A stretch of 35,431 nucleotides of DNA from JBAQMG01 sp049302575 (GCA_049302575.1 JBAQMG010000124.1:1-35431), one strand, 5' to 3'. Numbered from the stretch's first letter, positions 1-7,907 are shown. Notes: generated by a model from the sequence alone, not told the origin. A program made the numbers and translations.

Positions 1-516
1 ATGCATGGCGGAGGGCAAGAGAAAAAACGACGTTCAGGAACTGAGAATACACCTGGTATTATCGGTTTTGGTAAAGCCTGTGAGTTGGCTGGTCTTTGTA
101 TGACTGAAGAAGCACAACGAGTCATAAAACTCAGGGACAAGCTCTTAACAGGTTTAGTAAAACGTATTGAGAATGTCAAGGTCAATGGTCCCTTGGGGGA
201 TTTGCGTTTACCAAATAATGTAAATGTTAGTATTGAGTTTGTTGAAGGTGAATCCCTTCTACTTAGTTTAGATCTGTTAGGAATTGCGGCTTCCAGTGGC
301 TCAGCCTGTACGTCTGGATCTCTTGATCCTTCACATGTCTTGCTGGCGATGGGCTTATCTCATGAGATTGCCCACGGATCACTAAGATTTACCTTTGGTC
401 GTCAGAATACGGACGAGGATGTGGATTATGTTCTCGAACACTTACCTAAAATTGTTGAGCGCTTACGGACGATGTCACCACTTTATGACCGGGTCTGTAA
501 GAGCAATTTTGCATAA
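1..516 (+). CDS. iscS: Cysteine desulfurase (IscS/NifS family), 3' part only
   Basis: This PLP enzyme takes sulfur from L-cysteine as a persulfide and hands it to IscU for Fe-S clusters and to MnmA for tRNA thiolation. The gene is cut by the left edge of the window; the ATG at base 1 is an internal Met. The visible 171 residues begin at the family motif HGGGQE..RSGTEN and include the mobile-loop motif SSGSACTSGS, whose Cys (codon 103 of the visible part) is the persulfide-forming residue. Full-length relatives are near 390 residues, so about 220 are missing upstream. The stop lies 18 bp before iscU, which itself precedes mnmA, the normal sulfur-relay order in Firmicutes. Family assignment is secure. 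IscS versus NifS naming rests on the iscU/mnmA context. Confidence 0.95.
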   Translation: MHGGGQEKKRRSGTENTPGIIGFGKACELAGLCMTEEAQRVIKLRDKLLTGLVKRIENVKVNGPLGDLRLPNNVNVSIEFVEGESLLLSLDLLGIAASSGSACTSGSLDPSHVLLAMGLSHEIAHGSLRFTFGRQNTDEDVDYVLEHLPKIVERLRTMSPLYDRVCKSNFA

Positions 517-534
517 GAAAAGGAGCGAAGAGGG

Positions 535-909
535 ATGTATTCAGAAAAAGTTATGGATCATTTTACTAATCCACGTAATGTAGGGGAAATATGTGAGGCT
601 AGTGGTGTAGGCGAAGTCGGAAATGCTAAATGCGGAGATATCATGAGGATATATTTGGATATTGAGGACGATATTATTAAAGACGTCAAATTTAAGACGT
701 TCGGTTGTGGTGCGGCCGTAGCGACAAGTAGTATGGTAACTGAAATGGTTAAGGGTAAAACAATTGCTGAAGCTCTGGAAATTTCTAATGCGGCAGTTGC
801 TGAGGCTTTAGACGGCTTACCACCCGCCAAAATGCATTGTTCTAATTTAGCGGCAGATGCCCTACATGCGGCTATCAAGGATTATCAAGCTAAAAAAAGC
901 AAGGAATAA
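535..909 (+). CDS. iscU: Fe-S cluster assembly scaffold IscU/NifU-N
   Basis: Scaffold on which [2Fe-2S]/[4Fe-4S] clusters are built from sulfur delivered by the upstream desulfurase, in the cytoplasm. The 124-residue protein has the three cluster-binding cysteines in their family settings: C33 (NAKCGD), C58 (TFGCGAA) and C102 (KMHCSN). D35 follows the first Cys, as in IscU. Length matches the stand-alone IscU type rather than the longer NifU. A strong ribosome site (AAAGGAG, 519-525) precedes the ATG. The LPPAK(V/I)HCS segment expected for IscS docking is present as LPPAKMHCS. The gene sits between iscS and mnmA, with only 5 bp to the latter, so the three are almost surely co-transcribed. Confidence 0.96.
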   Translation: MYSEKVMDHFTNPRNVGEICEASGVGEVGNAKCGDIMRIYLDIEDDIIKDVKFKTFGCGAAVATSSMVTEMVKGKTIAEALEISNAAVAEALDGLPPAKMHCSNLAADALHAAIKDYQAKKSKE

Positions 910-914
910 CTAGT

Positions 915-2054
915 ATGACACTCTCAAATAAGGCTAAAGTAGTTGTTGGAATGAGCGGCGGTGTGGATAGTTCCATGGCCGCTGCTTTGCTTAAGGAGCA
1001 GGGTTATGACGTTATAGGAGTGACCATGCAAATATGGCCTGAATCCAAAACGGAGTTTGATGAAGGGGGTTGCTGTTCAATATCGGCAATCGATGATGCT
1101 CGTCGGGTGGCCTTTCAACTGGGTATTCCCCACTACGTCTTGAATTTTAGGGATTTTTTTGAGGATAAAGTTGTTAATTATTTTACTGAGGCCTATCTTG
1201 CTGGTCAAACACCTAATCCCTGTTTGGCTTGTAATCGTTACTTGAAATTTGACGAGTTGTTACGCAGGGCTCGGGGACTTGGGGCGGACTATGTATCTAC
1301 GGGTCATTATGCACGGGTATGGCAGGATTCTACATCGGGAAGATTCTTCTTAGGTAAGGGTTTGGATGAACAGAAAGATCAAACCTATGCGTTATATATG
1401 TTGACACAAGAACAGCTCGCACATACGCTTTTCCCACTTGCCGGATTTAATAAACAACGGATCAGGGAGATGGCTAGGGAAAGGGGTCTTTTCACTGTGG
1501 CAGATAAGCCTGATAGTCAAGAAATTTGTTTTGTTCCAGATGATGATTATGCTTCTTTTGTACAAGGAAGGGTTGGACAACGCTGTCAAAAGGGTAATTT
1601 TATAGATTCCCAAGGAAAAATTCTAGGAGAGCATCAAGGAATTATTCATTATACGATTGGGCAAAGAAAAGGGCTTGGCGTGACGTTTGGTAAACCTATG
1701 TTTGTCATTGGACTTAACCCAGAAAGTAACGAAGTTGTTCTAGGAGAAGACCAAGACGTTTATACGGAGTCCCTTTGGGCCAATGATTTAAATTGGATTT
1801 CAATTACTCAGTTGCAAGTGCCTGTGAAAGTTGAGGCTAAAATACGTTATAAGGCTCAGCCGAGTCCAGCAGTAGTCTATCCGTTAGAGGCTGTTTCAGG
1901 AAGCGAAGTTGGATTACAGTTGGCAAAAGTCAAAGTGTGTTTTGAAACCCCACAGCGAGCTGTGACTCCTGGGCAAGCAGTAGTTTTTTATCAAGGAGAA
2001 CTTGTTGTTGGGGGAGCAACGATTATTTCTGACCCACGGGGCATGCATAGATAA
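915..2054 (+). CDS. mnmA: tRNA-specific 2-thiouridylase MnmA
   Basis: Makes s2U at the wobble position 34 of tRNA-Lys, -Glu and -Gln by ATP-dependent adenylation followed by sulfur transfer from the IscS relay. The PP-loop motif SGGVDSS is at residues 14-20. The catalytic Cys lies in NPCLACNR (C102), and the persulfide-accepting Cys in SQEICFVPD (about C205). The tRNA-binding segment TGHYAR and the beta-barrel motif IGQRKGLG are also present. The 379 residues are slightly longer than the usual 360-370. The start lies 5 bp after the iscU stop, consistent with translational coupling. Adjacent desulfurase, scaffold and thiouridylase form a self-contained sulfur delivery unit. Confidence 0.97.
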   Translation: MTLSNKAKVVVGMSGGVDSSMAAALLKEQGYDVIGVTMQIWPESKTEFDEGGCCSISAIDDARRVAFQLGIPHYVLNFRDFFEDKVVNYFTEAYLAGQTPNPCLACNRYLKFDELLRRARGLGADYVSTGHYARVWQDSTSGRFFLGKGLDEQKDQTYALYMLTQEQLAHTLFPLAGFNKQRIREMARERGLFTVADKPDSQEICFVPDDDYASFVQGRVGQRCQKGNFIDSQGKILGEHQGIIHYTIGQRKGLGVTFGKPMFVIGLNPESNEVVLGEDQDVYTESLWANDLNWISITQLQVPVKVEAKIRYKAQPSPAVVYPLEAVSGSEVGLQLAKVKVCFETPQRAVTPGQAVVFYQGELVVGGATIISDPRGMHR

Positions 2055-2115
2055 CTCTTGCTTTGGGTATATTAAATCTATATAAATTTCCGTATTTTGA
2101 GGAGTAGAGTTAGGT

Positions 2116-2610
2116 ATGAGATGTACTAGGGAGATTATCGGACTACCAATTCTTGATCTTAATAATGGAGATCAAGTGGGTTGGGTTAAAGATGTGATTT
2201 TTGAGCAAGACAAGGATATTGTTGCCGGCATTATTTTAGAAGGTGGTCATTTGTTCGAATCCAATAAAGGTATACCACGTCAAGCTATGGTTTCTGTAGG
2301 GAAAGATGCCGTAACAGTTTCAAATACTTCACAAAAAAAAATTATTGGTCTAAAATGGTCACAAAAAGTAGGGAATAAGGTGTATACTCAAGGTGGGGAC
2401 GCGCGGGGGACAATTGAAGATATTTTCCTGGATGATGGTGCAGAGCATATTGTCGGCTTTGAGATCTCAGACGGTTTGTTTGCAGATCTAATGGAGGGTC
2501 GCGGAGCAATTTTTAAGCAACATGTCATGGTAGATGGAAAGGATATCTTAATTGTGGATGACCAGGTATCCTCCTGGGATGGAAGCAATAGAGGAGGTTC
2601 GTTGTCATGA
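2116..2610 (+). CDS. PRC-barrel domain protein (two PRC repeats)
   Basis: The 164-residue soluble protein has two PRC-barrel-like repeats. The first begins near residue 7 (GLPILDLNNGDQVGWVKDVIFEQDK..VAGIILEGG, read in parts). The second begins near residue 81 (VGNKVYTQGGDARGTIEDIFLD..VGFEISDG). PRC barrels occur in RimM and in photosynthetic reaction-centre H subunits and mediate protein or RNA contact; this one has no attached enzyme domain, so its partner is unknown. No signal peptide or membrane helix is visible. A GAGGAG ribosome site lies at 2100-2105, 10 nt from the ATG. Its last four bases overlap the next gene (ATGA), so the two are translated together. The function stays uncharacterised. 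Confidence 0.85.
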   Translation: MRCTREIIGLPILDLNNGDQVGWVKDVIFEQDKDIVAGIILEGGHLFESNKGIPRQAMVSVGKDAVTVSNTSQKKIIGLKWSQKVGNKVYTQGGDARGTIEDIFLDDGAEHIVGFEISDGLFADLMEGRGAIFKQHVMVDGKDILIVDDQVSSWDGSNRGGSLS

Positions 2611-2810
2611 ACTGTCCGGTATGTGATGGACGTTCGATCGGTAAAGTTGGGGTTGAACAGTTTTTTTGTTGGGATTGTTGTGTTGAATTTACCAATCAGG
2701 TAGATAAAGTCGTTATTTATGATCTGGGCGAAGATGGATCTTTGGTTGCTTGGGAAGATCCTATTTTGAATTTTGGACAAGCAGCCGACGCTGTAGTTGA
2801 ACTTGAATAA
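2607..2810 (+). CDS. Small zinc-ribbon-like hypothetical protein
   Basis: This 67-residue protein starts MNCPVCDG and has a second pair FFCWDCC about 16 residues later, giving a CxxC...CxxC(C) arrangement typical of a small treble-clef or zinc-ribbon knuckle. The C-terminal half is acidic and has no Cys. It starts inside the stop of the PRC-barrel gene (ATGA overlap) with GAGGAGG at 2591-2597, so it is very probably expressed and coupled. I do not recognise a named family. It may be a small adaptor for the PRC-barrel protein, but that rests only on the coupling. A strong terminator follows 33 bp later and closes the transcription unit. Confidence 0.75.
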   Translation: MNCPVCDGRSIGKVGVEQFFCWDCCVEFTNQVDKVVIYDLGEDGSLVAWEDPILNFGQAADAVVELE

Positions 2811-2842
2811 TTTAATAGCATATTATTTCTAAGGTTATTTTG

Positions 2843-2866
2843 GAGCGCGTGGAACGCGCTCTTTTT
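2843..2866 (+). terminator. Rho-independent terminator after the mnmA/PRC unit
   Basis: Perfect 8-bp GC-rich stem (2843-2850 with 2854-2861), 3-nt loop, then five T (2862-2866). It separates the sulfur-relay/PRC transcription unit from the permease gene. Confidence 0.93.
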
Positions 2867-2910
2867 ATTAGTACTCCCTATCGTTAAAATGTAAGGATTT
2901 GGGGGAGTAT

Positions 2911-2960
2911 AAGTTTAAGCGTTTGCAAAAGATAAATGAAGGAAATTATACGGAACTTAG
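2911..2960 (+). promoter_or_regulatory. Conserved upstream element, copy 1
   Basis: This 50-bp block matches 8861-8910 at 42 of 50 positions, including an unbroken GATAAATGAA and CGGAACTTA. A shorter copy is at 13845-13866. It ends 25 nt before the ATG of the permease gene. It contains TTGCAA (2923-2928), which with TATACG 18 nt downstream would make a weak sigma-A promoter. Whether it is a promoter, a regulator site or a dispersed repeat cannot be decided from sequence alone. Confidence 0.55.
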
Positions 2961-2984
2961 ATAGATGCTTGAAAGGGGCTTAGT

Positions 2985-4016
2985 ATGCAAAAGAAGCATT
3001 GGCGCTGGCTATTCGTCAGCTGTTGCATAGTTCTAGGCGCAATTTTCTTTTTTTCAATACGAATGGTTTTAGGCCCCTTTTTATTGGCCTTTAGCTTAGC
3101 TTATCTACTTAATCCGTTAGTAGTCTGGTTAGAAAGACATAAACTCAGCCGTAACTTAGCTATTGCTTTCACGTTCTGTTGTATCGTTGGCGGTGTGCTG
3201 TTAATCCTGATTTTTGTTTTACCGATCGCTTATAATGAAATCGTTAAGTTACTCGTGGTTTTGCCCCAAAACATGAGTCAACTAGATGGGTTAATTAAGG
3301 ATATCAGAGGTCAGTTTCAATCCTCGGGCCTGCCAGAAAGGGTAGCTTTAGTTCTAGACGAACATTTAGGGAACGGGGAGGTATTTTTAGCTGATAAGCT
3401 AAAAATATTTTTAAATAACCTACCAGAAAAGCTAGCAGCACTTAGTACGTTCCTCCTTTCACCTGTACTGACAATATATTTTTTGGCAGATTGGCAGCGT
3501 TTAGAGGCCGCGTTTATGCGCTTAGTTCAACAAAAATGGCGTTTAGAATGGCAAAGGCTTTGGCGTGATATAAGTCATGTCGTCCGTAGTTTTATACGCG
3601 GTAATTTAGTCGTCGCAATCATTGTTGGGGTATTAATTGGGATAGGGGTTAAACTTATTGGAATGGAGTATGCTTTGCTGATCGGTATAATTTGTGCGGT
3701 AGCTGACTTAATTCCCTATTTTGGTCCACTCATTGGTGCTGTTCCTGCAGTTTTGTTAGGCTTGACTAAATCTCCAAGAATGGCCGTGGAGGTAGCCCTG
3801 GTTATTATAATCGTCCAACAACTAGAAGGGAATGTGATATCTCCCAAACTAATGGGAGATAGTGTTGGCTTACATCCACTATGGATTATTATTGCTTTAT
3901 TGGCAGGAGGTGAACTCGCTGGATTTTGGGGAATGCTCCTGTCAGTCCCCTTTGCAGCAGTAATTAGGGTCATCTTTAGACATTTCTATCTACGATTGGT
4001 AGCACCGAAAGTGTAA
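2985..4016 (+). CDS. AI-2E family transporter (putative permease)
   Basis: Integral membrane protein of 343 residues of the TqsA/YtvI superfamily, whose members export signals, or Na+/H+ in some cases; the substrate here is unknown. Paired hydrophobic helices lie at about residues 8-45 and 58-85. A soluble segment follows (about 95-200), then a C-terminal membrane bundle with the family signatures DLIPYFGP(L/I)IGAVPA, NVISPKLMGDSVGLHPLW and GFWGMLLSVP. Length is typical. It stands alone behind a terminator and the repeated upstream element, and is followed by 7-bp-periodic repeat sequence. In related Clostridia such a permease often lies directly before alaS, as here. Confidence 0.9.
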   Translation: MQKKHWRWLFVSCCIVLGAIFFFSIRMVLGPFLLAFSLAYLLNPLVVWLERHKLSRNLAIAFTFCCIVGGVLLILIFVLPIAYNEIVKLLVVLPQNMSQLDGLIKDIRGQFQSSGLPERVALVLDEHLGNGEVFLADKLKIFLNNLPEKLAALSTFLLSPVLTIYFLADWQRLEAAFMRLVQQKWRLEWQRLWRDISHVVRSFIRGNLVVAIIVGVLIGIGVKLIGMEYALLIGIICAVADLIPYFGPLIGAVPAVLLGLTKSPRMAVEVALVIIIVQQLEGNVISPKLMGDSVGLHPLWIIIALLAGGELAGFWGMLLSVPFAAVIRVIFRHFYLRLVAPKV

Positions 4017-4018
4017 CT

Positions 4019-4076
4019 CAATGCACAACTCATAATACATAATGCACAATTAAGGATTACGAATTGACCATAATAT
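4019..4076. repeat. Heptamer-periodic repeat, AT-rich type
   Basis: Immediately after the permease stop the sequence falls into 7-bp steps: aatgcac, aactcat, aatacat, aatgcac, aattaag, gattacg, aattgac, cataata. The shared unit is roughly (c/g)(a/t)(c/t)aat(t/g). The 3' end merges into TATAAT (4078-4083), which may be the -10 box of the following pseudogene. Confidence 0.7.
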
Positions 4077-4119
4077 GGTATAATTAGGCTGGTTCGATGA
4101 GTATCGGAGGAGCTATTGT

Positions 4120-4388
4120 ATGGAAAAACTAGCTCATAAAATTCAATCAGCAGAGAAGGCGTTGGCAACACTCAATGAGGTGTTGGATTTTGGGGAAAAC
4201 GCCGTGTTTAAGGATGCTGCTATTCTGCGTTTTGAGTTTACAGTCGAGGCGGTATGGAAAGTACTCAACAGTATTTGCAGGATCAGGAAGGAGTTCTAGA
4301 TAACTCTCCCAAAGCAGTCTTTCGGAAGGCATTGGTGGTTATTAAGCAAACGTATTCATCTGGAGACTTGCCTTCCATTGAAGATTAA
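4120..4388 (+). pseudogene. Nucleotidyltransferase substrate-binding protein (HI0074/HepT-like), frameshifted
   Basis: Behind a good ribosome site (GGAGGAG, 4106-4112) the ATG opens a frame reading MEKLAHKIQSAEKALATLNE..., then RFEFTVEAVWKVL. This is the RFE(Y/F)T.E..WK core of the HI0074 family, the HEPN-like partner of minimal nucleotidyltransferases. That frame stops at 4297-4299 after 59 codons. Shifting frame by one base near 4264 restores QQYLQDQEGVLDNSPKAVFRKA, again family-like, and runs to TAA at 4386-4388. The residues after FRKA no longer resemble the family and the expected 130-140 length is not reached, so there is both a one-base loss and 3' decay or deletion. No cognate nucleotidyltransferase is adjacent. 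Confidence 0.7.
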
Positions 4389-4631
4389 GTTGCAACAAAC
4401 TTGAGGTAAGTTCAGAAAGCCAGCATTTCCAGGACTGAGGATTGGCGGGCTTATTTGAGTTGGTACAGAATTGGTGCAAAATTTGTTCAGAGCATATTAG
4501 TCCTTGTTGTTTCAAGATTCTTTGAAGAGACAGAACCTCGAAGATTGTTTGGTAATGAAAAATATCAGGCTTTAGCCCAGAGCTGGCCGCGGTTGAAATA
4601 CAGTAGAAATTCGTATATACTTGATAAAAAT
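4389..4631. other. Gene-free stretch before alaS
   Basis: No supportable gene. On the plus strand one frame is open from about 4411 to a TAG at 4632-4634 and reads somewhat protein-like (segments SRTEDWRAYLSWYRIGAKF and FGNEKYQALAQSWPRLKY), but it has no start codon with a ribosome site and I do not recognise it; it may be debris of an acquired gene. I looked for an alaS T-box (GGTGGTACCGCG core) and did not find one. Confidence 0.5.
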
Positions 4632-4700
4632 TAGAATTATGAAAGCAATGCATGGAGCAATGCACAATGCTTAATTATGCATTATGCATTGTGAATTTAA
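4632..4700. repeat. Heptamer-periodic repeat forming a hairpin upstream of alaS
   Basis: AT-rich heptamer-type sequence built of gcaatgca/gcacaat/ttatgca units. Part folds back: 4658-4670 pairs with 4679-4691 at 12 of 13 positions around an 8-nt loop. It ends 25 nt before the alaS start, so it lies in the leader region of that gene. Confidence 0.7.
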
Positions 4701-4724
4701 AAATGTTGGGGGTAAAAACTAGGA

Positions 4725-7355
4725 ATGTATACTGGTAACCAATTAAGAGAGATGTTTTTAAAATACTTTGAAGCAAAAGGACATAAGATCTTACCAAGTG
4801 CGTCTTTAATTCCTAAGGATGATCCGACACTTTTATTAACGGTAGCTGGAATGGTGCCCTTTAAACCTTATTTTCAACGCTTGGTTGAACCACCTTTTAC
4901 CCGAGCAACGACTGCTCAAAAGTGTGTTCGAACACCTGATTTGGAGATCGTTGGTAAGACTGCTCGACATCATACTTTTTTTGAAATGTTGGGAAACTTT
5001 TCGTTTGGAGATTATTTTAAAGAAGGAGCTATTACCTGGGCTTGGGAATTTATCACAGAAGTTTTAAAAATCCCTGTCGACCAGCTATGGGTAACTGTCT
5101 ATCCAGAAGATGAGGAAGCCAAGAAGCTCTGGCAAGAAAAAGCTGGAGTTAAGCTGGAACGTATCATTCATGATCCCTCGAACTTTTGGTCTGCAGGATC
5201 GACAGGACCGTGTGGACCCTGCTCGGAGATATATATTGATCTAGGAAAGGCACGGGGCTGTGATAGCCCTGATTGTGCTGTAGGGTGTGAGTGTGACCGT
5301 TACTTAGAAATCTGGAATTTAGTTTTCATGCAGTACAACCGAGATGAGGCAGGGACCTTAACCCCTCTGCCAAAGCAAAACATCGATACCGGTATGGGTT
5401 TAGAGCGGATTGCTTCGGTGATGCAAGGTGTAGCGTCAAACTTTGATACTGATTTGTTTAGACCCATCATTGATGAAGTAGCACGGATCGGTGGCTGTAG
5501 CTATCATGAAAATCCTCAAAATGATCTGGCGTTAAAAGTCGTGGCTGATCACATTCGCTCGATCTCTTTTATGCTAGGCGATGGTATACGACCCGATAAC
5601 GAAGGCCGTGGGTATGTTCTAAGACGAATTTTACGTCGAGCCGTGCGTTACGCCCGTTTATTGGGGATTCAAGATCCTTTTCTGGAACCTGTCTTTCGGA
5701 TCATTCAGCGAGACTATGCTGATCACTATCCTGAGCTAATCGAAAATGAAAGCTTTATCATTAATCATTTGCGTTTAGAAGAAAAGAATTTTCAAGCTAC
5801 CTTAGAACAAGGAACTCATATCCTGCAAGAAAAGGTAGGTGAAATATTAGCAGCGGGAGAAACTACTTTAGCAGGAACGGATGCATTTTACCTTTACGAA
5901 ACCTATGGATTCCCAGTTGAATTAACTGAGGAGATCTTAGAAGAACAGGGTCTTTCTTTAAACATGACAACCTTTCTGGAAGCAGCAGGGGAACACAAGC
6001 GTAGGGCTAAAGAACAATCCCAACAGGTTCGCGCCGTAGGGGAAAGTATCGCACTAAGTGCTAAGGCTAAAGAATTGGAGCAAACCAAGTTTCTGGGCTA
6101 TGATAAGTTGCAAGCAGAAGTTAAGATTGTTGGCTTATTTATTGATGGTCTAGAGATTAAGGATGCCGGTGAAGGGGAAGAAGTTATTTGTTTTCTTTCT
6201 GAGACACCCTTCTACGCGGAGAGTGGTGGACAAGTCGCTGATGTAGGCCTAGTTAGAACTGCACGTGCAGAGGCGCAAGTGTTGGAAGTCAAAAAAGGTG
6301 TTACAGGGACAGTTTATCACCGTTTACGGATAACCCACGGAGTCTTACATGAAGGCGAACTGGTAGAAGCAACTGTAGATGCGCTGCAAAGGGATGCTAC
6401 GGCCCGTCATCACAGTGCCACCCACCTTTTGCAGGCGGCATTGCGCTCAGTCCTAGGTGAACATATCCAACAGGCTGGTTCTTTGGTTACTCCGGAACGC
6501 TTGCGTTTTGATTTTACTCATTTCTCCTCGCTTTCTGCTCTGGAAATTCAAACAATTCAACAGGCCTTGAATAAAGCTGTTCTGGCAAACTTGGCAGTGG
6601 AGACTGTCGAAACGAGTCTTCAAGAGGCTAAATCTGGGGGAGCAACAGCCTTGTTTGGGGAGAAATATAGTGACGTCGTTCGGGTCGTGAAAATGGGTGA
6701 TTTTAGCAAAGAATTATGTGGTGGTACCCATGTAAGAGCTACTGGGGAAATTGGTCTAGTTAAGATACTTTCTGAAGGAGGGATCGGTGCTGGTCTCCGG
6801 CGAATTGAAGCTGTTGCAGGACTAGAGGCGTTAACGTATCTAACTAGTCTTGAAGAGCAATTCTTGGAGCTGTCTCAAATTCTTAAAGCTCAACCTCAGG
6901 AGGTTTCTAAGAAAGTTACGGCACTGCTCGGACAAATAAGAGATTATGAACGTGAAATCCAGCAGATGAGCGGAAAATTGGCACGCTCAGAGGCGGAAAG
7001 TTTACTGGAACAGGTTCAAGAGGTTGAAGGGGTAAAAGTTCTGGCAGTTCAGGTGCAAGTTGGGGATATGGACGCATTGAGACAAATGGCCGATTTGTTA
7101 CGTAATAAGCTTAAATCAGGGGTTCTCGTTCTTGGTGCAGTGTCAGAGGGTAAGGTGAATTGGGTTACCGCAGTTACACCTGAAGGTTTAAGGGGCTTGC
7201 ATGCGGGGAAGATTATTAAGGAAGTAGCCAAAATCACCGGTGGTGGTGGTGGTGGTCGAGCGGATATGGCTCAAGCTGGGGGAAAAGAACCTGCCAAGAT
7301 AGGCGTAGCTCTTGATCAGGTGCCCATAATCGTTAGGCAATGCATAATGCATTGA
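4725..7355 (+). CDS. alaS: Alanyl-tRNA synthetase
   Basis: Charges tRNA-Ala with alanine and hydrolyses mischarged Ser- and Gly-tRNA-Ala. The 876 residues match the usual length. The class II catalytic domain includes HHTFFEMLGNFSFGDYFKE (from about residue 82) and the motif 3 region GRGYVLRRILRRAVRYARLLG (in parts, near 296). The editing domain carries its zinc ligands in HHSATHLL (about 562-569) and CGGTH (from about 665). The C-Ala domain ends with the glycine-rich GGGGGGRADMAQAGGK motif. A GGGGG ribosome site precedes the ATG. Oddly, the last codons (RQCIMH) are read from a 7-bp-periodic repeat that contains the stop region, so the natural C-terminus has probably been replaced. Confidence 0.98.
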   Translation: MYTGNQLREMFLKYFEAKGHKILPSASLIPKDDPTLLLTVAGMVPFKPYFQRLVEPPFTRATTAQKCVRTPDLEIVGKTARHHTFFEMLGNFSFGDYFKEGAITWAWEFITEVLKIPVDQLWVTVYPEDEEAKKLWQEKAGVKLERIIHDPSNFWSAGSTGPCGPCSEIYIDLGKARGCDSPDCAVGCECDRYLEIWNLVFMQYNRDEAGTLTPLPKQNIDTGMGLERIASVMQGVASNFDTDLFRPIIDEVARIGGCSYHENPQNDLALKVVADHIRSISFMLGDGIRPDNEGRGYVLRRILRRAVRYARLLGIQDPFLEPVFRIIQRDYADHYPELIENESFIINHLRLEEKNFQATLEQGTHILQEKVGEILAAGETTLAGTDAFYLYETYGFPVELTEEILEEQGLSLNMTTFLEAAGEHKRRAKEQSQQVRAVGESIALSAKAKELEQTKFLGYDKLQAEVKIVGLFIDGLEIKDAGEGEEVICFLSETPFYAESGGQVADVGLVRTARAEAQVLEVKKGVTGTVYHRLRITHGVLHEGELVEATVDALQRDATARHHSATHLLQAALRSVLGEHIQQAGSLVTPERLRFDFTHFSSLSALEIQTIQQALNKAVLANLAVETVETSLQEAKSGGATALFGEKYSDVVRVVKMGDFSKELCGGTHVRATGEIGLVKILSEGGIGAGLRRIEAVAGLEALTYLTSLEEQFLELSQILKAQPQEVSKKVTALLGQIRDYEREIQQMSGKLARSEAESLLEQVQEVEGVKVLAVQVQVGDMDALRQMADLLRNKLKSGVLVLGAVSEGKVNWVTAVTPEGLRGLHAGKIIKEVAKITGGGGGGRADMAQAGGKEPAKIGVALDQVPIIVRQCIMH

Positions 7356-7376
7356 TTTAAGTGCATTGTGAATTAT
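7337..7376. repeat. Heptamer-periodic repeat overlapping the alaS 3' end
   Basis: Gcaatgcataatgcattg followed by a variant containing gtgcattgtgaatt. It includes a perfect 17-nt palindrome (CAATGCAT, A, ATGCATTG) and supplies the last alaS codons and the TGA. It then runs to just before the ireB ribosome site. Confidence 0.75.
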
Positions 7377-7395
7377 AGAAGGGGGAGAGATACTA

Positions 7396-7647
7396 TTGGA
7401 TTTTGGTGAAACAATGATGTTTAAATCTCAAGGGGAAGATGTTCCAGCGAGAGACATTCTGTTACAAGTTTTTGCCGCCTTGCAAGAAAAAGGGTATGAT
7501 CCGATTAATCAATTGGTCGGGTATCTTATGTCCGGCGATCCCGTCTATATCACCAGCCATAATCAAGCTCGGGCCTTAATTAGGAAATTAGAACGTTACG
7601 AATTACTTGAAGAATTAGTGCGCGCCTACTTGGAGAAAAAGACGTAA
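7396..7647 (+). CDS. ireB: IreB family regulatory phosphoprotein (DUF965/YrzL)
   Basis: Small cytoplasmic protein phosphorylated by the PASTA kinase (IreK/PrkC) and linked in Enterococcus to cell-wall stress and cephalosporin resistance. The family core is plain: ILLQVFAALQEKGYDPINQ, then VGYLMSGDPVYITSH, then ARALIRKLERYELLEEL. I chose the TTG at 7396. It has GGGGGAGAG 7-15 nt upstream, and it restores the short N-terminus with a Thr before MMF (MDFGETMMF), comparable to the phosphorylated MGFTDETVRF start of the enterococcal protein. An ATG at 7414 would remove that Thr. In Firmicutes the gene normally lies in ireB - ruvX - DUF1292 - mltG; here a reductase gene separates it from ruvX. Confidence 0.93.
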   Translation: MDFGETMMFKSQGEDVPARDILLQVFAALQEKGYDPINQLVGYLMSGDPVYITSHNQARALIRKLERYELLEELVRAYLEKKT

Positions 7648-7735
7648 ATTCGAGGCGCATTTCGATATATGAGGAGTGATGAGTGAGGTTCGAATATGGT
7701 TTTTGGTATCGTGCATCTTGTATCGAATTTAGCGT
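7648..7735. repeat. Degenerate heptamer-type repeat, CG flavour
   Basis: The stretch is rich in ttcga, gcatc and tatcg words (ttcgaggcgcatttcgatat, ggttcgaatatgg, atcgtgcatcttgtatcga) resembling the clearer CG-type arrays at 27034-27070 and 31284-31412, but more decayed. No gene here. Confidence 0.4.
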
Positions 7736-7766
7736 TCGGTATTTTGAAGAATAATTGTCTGGCTAA

Positions 7767-7816
7767 TTGTAATTAACATGACTCCTATGGTAATATTTGT
7801 CTACAGGAGTCATGTT
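7767..7816 (+). promoter_or_regulatory. Promoter with flanking 12-bp dyad (putative operator) for the reductase gene
   Basis: TTGTAA (7767-7772), an 18-bp spacer and TAATAT (7791-7796) form a plausible sigma-A promoter. A perfect 12-bp inverted repeat, AACATGACTCCT (7775-7786) with AGGAGTCATGTT (7805-7816), encloses the -10 box. No T-run follows the right arm, so a repressor or activator site fits better than a terminator. The downstream gene starts about 90 nt later. Confidence 0.6.
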
Positions 7817-7907
7817 GATTGATTTAGGATGAATTCGCGGTATATTTGGTGTAGGAATGAGAGTTAATGGTATAGATGGGGAATGGATGATGATGCGGGG
7901 GGACATC

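Noticed and set aside
4342..4665. Minus-strand 107-codon frame upstream of alaS
   Set aside because: No ribosome site, composition unlike protein, covers the pseudogene tail and a repeat; no family resemblance.
4389..4724. T-box leader for alaS
   Set aside because: The GGTGGTACCGCG core is absent; CTGGCCGCGGTTG near 4583 is only a chance likeness.
7241..7290. Run of six glycines in AlaS as a slippage-prone insertion
   Set aside because: GGGGGGR.DMAQAGG is the normal motif of the C-terminal domain in this family.
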